A stretch of 6,991 nt of DNA from Deltaproteobacteria bacterium (GTDB taxonomy: Bacteria > Desulfobacterota > Desulfarculia > Adiutricales > Adiutricaceae). The notes beneath the pieces are model-generated. The model had not been told where the DNA came from. It was given only the letters and a program-made list of their open reading frames with translations, and did not search any database. Every line of letters starts with the position of its first letter. Within the stretch, counting starts at the first letter, position 1. Below, one piece after another: positions 1 through 4,680 of this stretch. The translations under genes and the position numbers were made by a program. Location of the stretch: assembly GCA_031278795.1 (NCBI GenBank), contig JAITJT010000219.1, forward strand, positions 1 through 6,991. Direction: 5' to 3'.

Positions 1-586
1 TGTTAGTGGCCAGAGAGCTTAGTAAAAAAAGGTCACGGCAAGTGAGTGTATTTAGGTTCTGTAGCGACGTGATTATAACCCATTTTAGGGCCCGTGTAAA
101 CAAAGACGGGCATTTGGGGCATTTAGGCGTTTCGCTTTTTAATTTTTCGTGTATTTGGCTATCCAGCTCCATCAAGCCCTGGGTTTTTCCACTTTAGAGA
201 AAGTCCTCGCTAAGTGGCGGCTCTTTTTGGGTATTGGAGGGGGGAGATCTTTTAGGTTCCCCAAGACACTCGCGAAGGTGAGTCCGTGAGCCTATTGGGC
301 CTTAAAACTAGTTAACTTCAAAACCTTGGCCCCCAAAGTGAAACGCCGCCCCTTTTTAGGGGCGGCGTTTGGGTCATCACTGTTGGTGGAGGATATTATC
401 GAAAAGGCTAAGGCAAGCTTGGTTTTTGGGTCGAAAAGCTAAAAGCTTAAGAATATTTAGGTCAAAAAGCCAAAACGAAGAATGATTTTGAGGCCCTTTA
501 GGCTTAAATTGAGCATTAAGAGGATTGAGGCTAATATTTTCCTTCCGCGCCATTACGCGTCTAAGGGGAATTATTTGGGAGCGCTT
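1..586. other. Gene-free region with TTTAGG repeats
   Basis: I find no convincing gene here on either strand. The only + strand open frame of note (6-197) has no ribosome binding site and no family resemblance. What stands out is the hexamer TTTAGG, at 51, 84, 122, 251, 355, 456, 497 and 586, always on the + strand, with no CCTAAA. Inverted repeats include GCCCGT/ACGGGC (90-111), CCACTT/AAGTGG (189-217), a perfect 12-bp hairpin (341-370) and AAGCT/AGCTT (436-448). Two related stretches beginning TCGAAAA lie at 399-420 and 431-448. A structured RNA between about 185 and 300 is possible, but I could not match it to RNase P RNA, tmRNA, SRP RNA or a tRNA. Confidence 0.6.
341..370. terminator. Perfect 12-bp hairpin, terminator-like
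   Basis: AAACGCCGCCCC pairs perfectly with GGGGCGGCGTTT across the 6-base loop TTTTTA. The stem is strong and GC-rich, with A/T ends typical of bidirectional terminators. The T tract is poor on both strands: only the TTT inside the stem, then GGG on the + strand and CAC on the - strand. It lies 216 bases beyond the lpxC stop, so it could end lpxC transcription or a transcript entering from the left. A TTTAGG hexamer spans the loop and the start of the 3' arm. Confidence 0.55.
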
Positions 587-1516
587 TTAGGTGGTGGCCA
601 TGAAGGCCGTGGCCACGGAATGGGTGGGGATTTTAAAGTCCTGGAGACCAGGCTCGGGCTCGCTGGTTACAAGCTCCAGGATGCCCGGGGTCTTGAGGAT
701 ATGGTGGAGGAAGCGCTGGTTTAGGGTGTGACCGGTCTTATTGAGGGTGAAATGGCCAAGTATGGGGGCCTGGGCCAGGGCGATGTCTCCCATGAAGTCC
801 AAAATCTTGTGGCGGGCGCACTCGTCCGGAAACCTCAAACCCTCCGGGTTCAAGACCTTGCCGTTCTCACCGATTACCACGGCGTTGTCCAGGCCGCCGC
901 CCAAGGCCAGGTTCTCTTTTTGCATCCTCTCCACGTCTTTCTCCAGGCAGAAGGTGCGGGCGGGTGAGATCTCTGAGACATAGGCCGAGCGGGAGAAGGT
1001 GAAGCTTCTGTTCTGCTGGGTGATGTAGCCTGGAAACTCGATGCTTGCATCTATGGAGAAGTCCATGGAGGGTCTAACCTCCACTGACTTGTCGTCCTCC
1101 ATGAGGCAGTAGGTCTGTTTCACCCGATAGTAGTTTCGGGGGGCGCGGAGCGTCCTTATGCCGGCTTTCTTTAAAAGATTGGCCCAGGGGAGGGCGCTTC
1201 CATCCAGTATGGGAAGCTCGGGGCCCCTCACCTCTATCTTGAGATTGCACACCCCAAGGCCGGCCAGGGCGCTCAGGAGGTGCTCCAGGGTGCTTACGGA
1301 TTCACCGGGCCTGCCAATGGTGGTGGCCAGGTTGGTGGAGGTGACATTGTCAGAGGAGGCCAAGACCGGGGCTGCCCCCGGGACGTCCTTTCTCTGGAAC
1401 CAGATACCGGAGTTGGCCGGCAGTGGTATAAGCACCACATCCACCGGTTTTCCGGTGTGGAGGCCGATTCCGCTAATCTGCAGCTTTTTGCTGAGGGTTT
1501 TCTGATGACAATGCAT
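587..1516 (-). CDS. lpxC: UDP-3-O-acyl-N-acetylglucosamine deacetylase
   Basis: LpxC is the zinc-dependent cytoplasmic deacetylase that performs the committed step of lipid A synthesis, removing acetate from UDP-3-O-acyl-GlcNAc. Visible family signatures are SGIGLHTG (residues 15-22), STLEHLLSALAGLG (75-88), LPILDGSALPW (101-111), DECARHKILDFMGDIAL (231-247) and GHTLNQRFLHHIL (262-274). By family knowledge the zinc ligands are His79, His236 and Asp240, with Glu78 and His263 catalytic; all are present. The length of 309 residues is normal. An in-frame ATG six codons upstream (1534) has no ribosome binding site. The chosen ATG at 1516 has AAAGGA nine bases before it, and it puts the first zinc histidine at 79 as in E. 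coli. The gene stands alone, divergent from the secreted protein gene, with no cell-division genes beside it. The + strand frames over it are shadows. Confidence 0.97.
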   Translation of the reverse strand: MHCHQKTLSKKLQISGIGLHTGKPVDVVLIPLPANSGIWFQRKDVPGAAPVLASSDNVTSTNLATTIGRPGESVSTLEHLLSALAGLGVCNLKIEVRGPELPILDGSALPWANLLKKAGIRTLRAPRNYYRVKQTYCLMEDDKSVEVRPSMDFSIDASIEFPGYITQQNRSFTFSRSAYVSEISPARTFCLEKDVERMQKENLALGGGLDNAVVIGENGKVLNPEGLRFPDECARHKILDFMGDIALAQAPILGHFTLNKTGHTLNQRFLHHILKTPGILELVTSEPEPGLQDFKIPTHSVATAFMATT

Positions 1517-1525
1517 TGACGTGTG

Positions 1526-1531
1526 TCCTTT
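1526..1531 (-). promoter_or_regulatory. lpxC ribosome binding site
   Basis: On the - strand AAAGGA lies nine bases before the ATG at 1516-1514. It falls inside the six extra codons that would exist if translation began at 1534, so it argues for the shorter protein. Confidence 0.75.
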
Positions 1532-1545
1532 CATCTAATTAAGGG

Positions 1546-1564
1546 CCTGAAGCTACAGCTCAGG
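1546..1564 (-). other. Small hairpin in the lpxC leader
   Basis: CCTGA pairs with TCAGG, and an inner GC/GC pair can form around TACA with one bulged A. It lies 15 bases upstream of the lpxC Shine-Dalgarno. The stem is short and imperfect, so any role in lpxC expression is a guess. Confidence 0.25.
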
Positions 1565-1619
1565 CTACGCCGCAGATAAATGCAAAAGCTGGGCCAAGGC
1601 AAAGTCAGGACAAAAGATA

Positions 1620-1647
1620 TATATATTAGCCTAAATAATCTCTACAA
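1620..1647 (-). promoter_or_regulatory. Candidate lpxC promoter
   Basis: Read on the - strand, TTGTAG (1647-1642) is followed after 16 bases by TATATA (1625-1620) within a run of alternating TA. The -35 matches the sigma-70 consensus at only three of six bases, and the TA run allows other registers. It would give a leader of roughly 95 bases. An inverted repeat (1649-1663) sits immediately upstream of the -35. Confidence 0.35.
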
Positions 1648-1648
1648 T

Positions 1649-1683
1649 AGTGCTTTTAGCACTCAATTTAAGCATGCTTTTAG
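1649..1683. repeat. Diverged direct repeat, copy 1
   Basis: It begins AGTGCTTTTAGCACTC and ends CATGCTTTTAG. Aligned by eye with 1801-1831, 26 of 31 columns match, with two 2-base gaps. The first 15 bases form a perfect 6-bp inverted repeat (AGTGCT/AGCACT, loop TTT), abutting the candidate lpxC -35. Confidence 0.5.
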
Positions 1684-1728
1684 TGTCTATGTGGTTTTTC
1701 AGCAACGGAGCTAGAGGTCTCTATCCCA

Positions 1729-1761
1729 CAGAAAAACTTTTTCTGAAAAAGCTCAGCGCTT
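1729..1761. repeat. Three overlapping inverted repeats
   Basis: CAGAAAAA/TTTTTCTG (1729-1745, centre C), CTTTTT/AAAAAG around CTG (from 1737 to 1751) and AAGC/GCTT (1749-1761) share arms, so their hairpins exclude one another. A further small palindrome, TAGAG-GT-CTCTA, lies just upstream at 1712-1723. Either an operator-like site or alternative RNA folds could explain this; nothing in the sequence decides between them. Confidence 0.4.
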
Positions 1762-1800
1762 CCACAAAAATGCCAAAAACTAATAAAATTTAATAAATTC

Positions 1801-1831
1801 AGTGCTAAACACTCTAATTACATGTTTTTAG
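1801..1831. repeat. Diverged direct repeat, copy 2
   Basis: It begins AGTGCTAAACACTC and ends CATGTTTTTAG, pairing with copy 1 at 1649-1683. The internal inverted repeat is reduced to AGTG/CACT. The hairpin at 1841-1860 follows after nine bases. Confidence 0.5.
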
Positions 1832-1840
1832 ATTTTTTTA

Positions 1841-1860
1841 TGCTTAACTATGTTTAAGCA
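1841..1860. repeat. Perfect 7-bp inverted repeat
   Basis: TGCTTAA and TTAAGCA flank the 6-base loop CTATGT. There is no T tract, so it does not read as an intrinsic terminator. Confidence 0.5.
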
Positions 1861-1868
1861 AGACATTC

Positions 1869-1895
1869 AAGGCCTGGCATTTAGCGCCAGGTCTT
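1869..1895. repeat. 10-bp hairpin with TTTAG loop
   Basis: AAGGCCTGGC pairs with GCCAGGTCTT, with one G-T wobble, around the loop ATTTAGC. It is the strongest stem in this intergenic region. It begins nine bases after the previous inverted repeat and has no T tract on either strand. Confidence 0.5.
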
Positions 1896-2096
1896 CAACT
1901 AATAATTTCGCCTCTTTTAATCGCGCCTCTTTTAGAGTTTCGCGCTTTGCTAATCATTCAGGCAAAGCCTAAGACCAAAGGCCTGAGCCTTATCTATCCC
2001 GTAATGCCACTTAGATTCCTAAAACTTACGCTTGACAGCTGTGCTAAGTTGGAAGTGCTACGCGGAGGGGCTTTTTTGGCCCTTTGAGGCTTAAAG

Positions 2097-2119
2097 CAAC
2101 TCTATGGCATTTAGAGTTG
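2097..2119. repeat. Perfect 8-bp inverted repeat
   Basis: CAACTCTA and TAGAGTTG flank the 7-base loop TGGCATT. It lies about 80 bases upstream of the candidate promoter of the secreted protein gene. Confidence 0.5.
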
Positions 2120-2201
2120 AGTCTTGGGGGAAAGACAGCCGAGTCTAGGGAAGATGAGCTTATCTTTAAGGCAAAAAAGCTTAAAAAGAGGGCACTCTTC
2201 T

Positions 2202-2210
2202 TGCTATACT
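2202..2210 (+). promoter_or_regulatory. Extended -10 promoter candidate
   Basis: TGCTATACT combines the TGN extension with a five-of-six match to TATAAT. No good -35 exists at the usual distance, as is common for extended -10 promoters. The inverted repeat AAGAG-GGCA-CTCTT (2186-2199) sits directly before it, overlapping the -35 position, and could be an operator. Transcription would start near 2217, giving a leader of about 108 bases for the gene at 2325. Confidence 0.5.
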
Positions 2211-2240
2211 AATGAAGGGGACTTCAAAGATGCGCTTAGC

Positions 2241-2304
2241 CTAAGATGCTTTCTGCCTAAATCTTAGAAGTGAGCCTCCACTACACTCTGGGGACTAGCC
2301 CCAG
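2241..2304 (+). other. Two hairpins in the leader of the secreted protein gene
   Basis: CTAAGAT/ATCTTAG (2241-2267, 13-base loop) and CTGGGG/CCCCAG (2288-2304, loop ACTAG) are both perfect. The second ends ten bases before the AGGTG ribosome binding site (2315-2319), close enough to affect translation or transcript stability. No known riboswitch or leader family is recognised. Confidence 0.4.
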
Positions 2305-2324
2305 CAAAAACTTTAGGTGTTTAT

Positions 2325-3098
2325 ATGAAGAGATGCCTGATTTTTTTATTTGCCCTTTTAATGTTCATGGCGATTCCCGGGATTTCCCTGGCCCAGGACG
2401 GTGACGACGGGGTTACTCTGCGGAAGAGACCCGGTGGCAACAACAAGCCGGATAGCGGCTCCAAAGATGACGGCAAGGTTCATCTGGGGCCGGGCCGGCC
2501 CAGCTATCTGGGGAAGGACGGCCATCCCAAGGACATGCCTTGGGTGCCGCCCACCTCCCAGTTCTACACAGGAAACCGCAATAACCGCGACCGCTGGGAT
2601 AAGGACCGCTGGGATAAAGACCGCTGGGATAAAGACCGCTGGGGTAAGGACAACTGGGACCATGACCGCTGGGATAAAGACCATGGGTATTACAACTCCA
2701 ATGGCAACAGATATTACAGCCGCCACGACCGCAGAACCTGGCCCCAGGCCTCGGTTAATTTCTCCTGGGGGCTCTACGGCAATTACAGCCGTTACCGCAA
2801 CGACCCCTCCCACGGCTTCTCGGACTCTCGCTTTGGGGCGCTGTTTACCTACCTGGATAGCAATCTGGCCATCAAATTTGGTGGGGTGGTCAACCCCTCC
2901 AAAAAACAGGTTGAATACGAGACCCTGGTTCTCATCAACAACTACGTGGATGAAAACGTGGAGACCATTGCCGTCAACAACGACGGCAGCTACTACGTGC
3001 AGTTTAGATCCGACCAGAACGGTGAGGCGCAGTGGGTTCCCACGGACGTCACCAGCGAGGGCGTGGAGGAGGCAGCCAGGGAATCCAGCCAGTACTAG
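2325..3098 (+). CDS. Secreted protein with DRWDK pentapeptide repeats
   Basis: I do not recognise a family, so no function is assigned. Residues 1-23 form a Sec-type signal peptide: MKR, a hydrophobic core, and a likely cut after SLA before Gln24. There is no lipobox, so the product is probably periplasmic or exported. Residues 24-88 are a Gly/Pro/Lys/Asp-rich, probably disordered stretch. Residues 89-118 are six tandem pentapeptides (DRWDK, with variants DRWGK and DNWDH), followed by a Tyr/Arg/Asn-rich segment. Residues 141-230 look folded, with aromatic-rich beta-like stretches (SVNFSWGLYG, YETLVLINNYV, GSYYVQFRSD). The start is supported by AGGTG five bases upstream. The gene has its own candidate promoter and terminator and so appears monocistronic. 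GC-rich third positions match lpxC and prfB. The frames on both strands over it are shadows. Confidence 0.85.
   Translation: MKRCLIFLFALLMFMAIPGISLAQDGDDGVTLRKRPGGNNKPDSGSKDDGKVHLGPGRPSYLGKDGHPKDMPWVPPTSQFYTGNRNNRDRWDKDRWDKDRWDKDRWGKDNWDHDRWDKDHGYYNSNGNRYYSRHDRRTWPQASVNFSWGLYGNYSRYRNDPSHGFSDSRFGALFTYLDSNLAIKFGGVVNPSKKQVEYETLVLINNYVDENVETIAVNNDGSYYVQFRSDQNGEAQWVPTDVTSEGVEEAARESSQY
2589..2678 (+). repeat. Six tandem 15-bp coding repeats
   Basis: The unit is GACCGCTGGGATAAR, encoding Asp-Arg-Trp-Asp-Lys. Units 1-3 and 6 are nearly identical apart from AAG/AAA. Unit 4 has Gly for Asp, and unit 5 reads DNWDH. Near-identity at the DNA level suggests recent expansion by slippage or unequal recombination, so copy number may vary between strains. 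Confidence 0.9.
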
Positions 3099-3104
3099 AA
3101 AATT

Positions 3105-3134
3105 GTGGCTTTAAGCCGCAGGCGGCCTTTTTTT
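3105..3134 (+). terminator. Intrinsic terminator after the secreted protein gene
   Basis: GCCG-CAGG-CGGC (3115-3126) is followed by C and seven T, then GG and seven more T. An alternative stem GTGGCT-TTA-AGCCGC uses the upstream bases. It starts just after the stop codon at 3098. Confidence 0.75.
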
Positions 3135-3270
3135 GGTTTTTTTAATCCTTCCTTATCCATTCTCTTATAGCCTTAGAACCTCTCTCATGATGATTAGCTT
3201 AGCCAATATATTTTGGAAACTAATACTCCAGAACTTATCAATCTAATCTAATCTAAATTATGGTTTTTTC

Positions 3271-3287
3271 TTATCTATCCTAGATAA
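3271..3287. promoter_or_regulatory. Operator-like 17-bp inverted repeat
   Basis: TTATCTA and TAGATAA are perfect inverted arms around TCC. The size and symmetry suit a dimeric regulator. TATACA begins eight bases later. No known regulator motif is recognised. Confidence 0.3.
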
Positions 3288-3338
3288 ATAGTTCTATACA
3301 TAGCCAATATGTAGTAAATTATATGTATTTTTAATCTT

Positions 3339-3397
3339 TTGCCTATCTCAAGCCGAAAAAGTATTAAGGCTGACTTTGAGAGGCAAGTTCCTTTTTT
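3339..3397 (+). other. Stem-loop with T run in the prfB leader
   Basis: TTGCC (3339-3343) pairs with GGCAA (3382-3386), TCTCAA (3346-3351) with TTGAGA (3376-3381), and GCC with GGC inside. A 2-base bulge and a 5-base bulge interrupt the stem. GTTCC and then six T follow (3392-3397), some 55 bases before the prfB start. It could be a weak attenuator or terminator. Confidence 0.35.
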
Positions 3398-3452
3398 GGG
3401 GACTTAAGAAGCTGTCCGCCTTGTGGGACTCGCGTTTTGGGGATTTCTTCCA

Positions 3453-4557
3453 ATGTTGCTCACTGATTTCAAGCCTTATGTTAAAGATCTAAACGACCGC
3501 ATCAATGTTTTAAGGGGGTATCTTTGACCTCGAGTCACTAACTAAACGCATAGGAGACCTAGACGCTCTCATGGCCGCGCCCGGTTTTTGGGAAAACCCC
3601 CAGGAGGCCCAATCCGTGGGCCAAGAGCGCACCCGCTTGGAGGAAAAGCACAAGCTCTGGAAGGATCTGGAGTCCGAGTGCGAGGATCTAAGCGTCCTTC
3701 TGGACATGGCCCTAGAGGAGAAGGACGAGTCCCAGGTGCCGGATCTGGAGGCTCGCCTCCACGCCTTCTCCCATAAGCTGGATCTCTACGAGGCCAGGCG
3801 CACCCTCTCCGGGCCCATGGACTACAACAACGCCATCATGGACATCCACTCGGGTGCCGGAGGCACCGAGGCCCAGGACTGGACCAACATGCTCCTCCGG
3901 ATGTATCTGCGCTACGCTGACCGCAACAAGTTCGACGTGCAGCTGGTGGACAAGCTGGAAGGTGACGAGGCCGGCCTCAAAAGCGTCACTTTAACCATAT
4001 CGGGTCCCTACGCCTACGGGCTCCTCTCCACCGAGGCGGGCATCCACCGCCTGGTGAGGATATCGCCCTTTGATTCCCAGAGCCGGCGCCACACCTCCTT
4101 CGCCTCGGTATTCGTAACCCCGGAGCTAAACGACGACATAGTCATAGACATAAACGACAAGGACATCCGCGTGGACACCTTCCGCGCCTCCGGCGCGGGT
4201 GGTCAGCACGTGAACAAGACCAGCTCGGCTATACGCATAACCCACATACCCACGGGCATAGTGGTCACCTGCCAGGACGAGAAGTCCCAGCACCGCAACA
4301 AGGATCTGGCCATGAAGGTCTTAAAGGCTCGCCTCTACAAGCTGGAGGAGGAGAAAAAGGCCAAGGAAATCAAGGAGATGCACGACAACAAGAAGGACAT
4401 AGCCTGGGGAAGCCAGATCCGCAGCTATACCCTCCAGCCCTATAGGCTAATTAAAGACCACCGCACCGCCTATGAGAGCGGAAACGTGGATGCCGTCCTA
4501 GACGGGGACATAGACGATTTCATCAAGGCCACCCTCCTCTGGAGGGCGGAAGGCTAA
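3453..4557 (+). CDS. prfB: Peptide chain release factor 2, programmed +1 frameshift
   Basis: RF2 recognises UGA and UAA stop codons and triggers peptide release on the ribosome. Translation starts at ATG 3453 (GGGGA nine bases upstream) and reads 24 codons to an in-frame TGA at 3525. A +1 shift at CTT skips T3525 and continues from GAC 3526, giving 367 residues in total, the usual RF2 length. Residues 1-24 (ending VLRGYL) continue into DLESLTKRIGDLDAL before Met40 (3571), where a frame-by-frame search would wrongly begin. Key motifs are SGAGGTEAQDW (the RF core), SPF at 204-206 (the stop-codon tripeptide of RF2) and GGQHVN with GGQ at 249-251 (peptide release). Residue 245, four before GGQ, is Ala, as in most bacteria; E. 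coli K-12 has Thr. I see no lysS downstream, unlike in enterobacteria. Confidence 0.97.
3513..3528 (+). promoter_or_regulatory. prfB programmed +1 frameshift site
   Basis: AGGGGGTATCTTTGAC holds all known parts of the RF2 autoregulatory site: a Shine-Dalgarno-like AGGGGG (3513-3518), TAT as spacer, the slippery CTT (3522-3524), the stop TGA (3525-3527) and a following C that makes termination weak. When RF2 is scarce, the ribosome pauses at UGA, tRNA-Leu slips from CUU to UUU, and full-length RF2 is made. Confidence 0.97.
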
Positions 4558-4668
4558 GATGGAGAAGCCTGCCCTTATAAAAACGCATTTTAAGGTTATT
4601 TGAGCTTAAGTCTTGGCTTTTACCCAGCTAAGCGCGCCAGCGCCAAACTAACGCCCTCACTTTCTTTT

Positions 4669-4672
4669 GGAG
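4669..4672 (+). promoter_or_regulatory. Ribosome binding site fixing the XdhC-like start
   Basis: GGAG lies eight bases before ATG 4681. An in-frame TTG at 4600 would add 27 residues, but it has no ribosome binding site and the added residues look non-native. Confidence 0.7.
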
Positions 4673-4680
4673 TTTATAGC

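Larger units (their letters stand above)
1517..2324. other. Long divergent intergenic region rich in inverted repeats
   Basis: No gene is seen in these 808 bases. Besides the promoter candidates, the stretch contains a close succession of short perfect inverted repeats: 1649-1663, 1712-1723, 1729-1745, 1738-1751, 1749-1761, 1841-1860, 1869-1895, 1980-1993, 2097-2119, 2168-2188, 2186-2199, 2241-2267 and 2288-2304. Several have TTTAG in or next to the loop. CGCCTCTTTTA occurs twice in direct orientation (1909-1919 and 1924-1934). A full-consensus TTGACA lies at 2032-2037, but no acceptable -10 follows at 16-18 bases. Confidence 0.6.
3135..3452. other. AT-rich region upstream of prfB
   Basis: There is no gene. 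It contains ATCTA in three tandem copies (3241-3255), a 17-bp interrupted palindrome TTATCTA-TCC-TAGATAA (3271-3287) and a long imperfect stem-loop (3339-3386) followed by six T. The prfB promoter must lie here or upstream, but I cannot choose it. TATACA (3295-3300), just after the palindrome, is one weak -10 candidate without a good -35. Confidence 0.5.

Noticed and set aside
6..197. 63-codon open frame on the + strand
   Set aside because: No ribosome binding site, no recognisable motif, and it overlaps a hairpin and three TTTAGG copies. Best read as chance.
1..340. Possible tRNA, tmRNA, RNase P or SRP RNA
   Set aside because: GGTTCCCC near 255 hinted at a T-loop, but there is no acceptor stem or CCA, and none of the conserved cores of the larger RNAs is visible.
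1158..1519. Open frames on the + strand inside lpxC
   Set aside because: They lie opposite a fully supported lpxC with all catalytic residues, and have no motifs of their own.
2032..2037. Perfect -35 hexamer TTGACA on the + strand
   Set aside because: At 16-18 bases downstream only AGTGCT, GTGCTA or TGCTAC are found, so no usable -10 supports a promoter.
1600..2300. Possible CRISPR array, given many short palindromes
   Set aside because: The palindromes differ in sequence and spacing. There is no repeated unit of constant length with spacers and no cas gene nearby.
2358..3114. Open frames on both strands overlapping the secreted protein gene
   Set aside because: They are long only because the GC-rich repeat region lacks stops. 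Their Val/Ala/Ile or Thr-rich products are typical shadows, while the chosen frame has a signal peptide and ribosome binding site.
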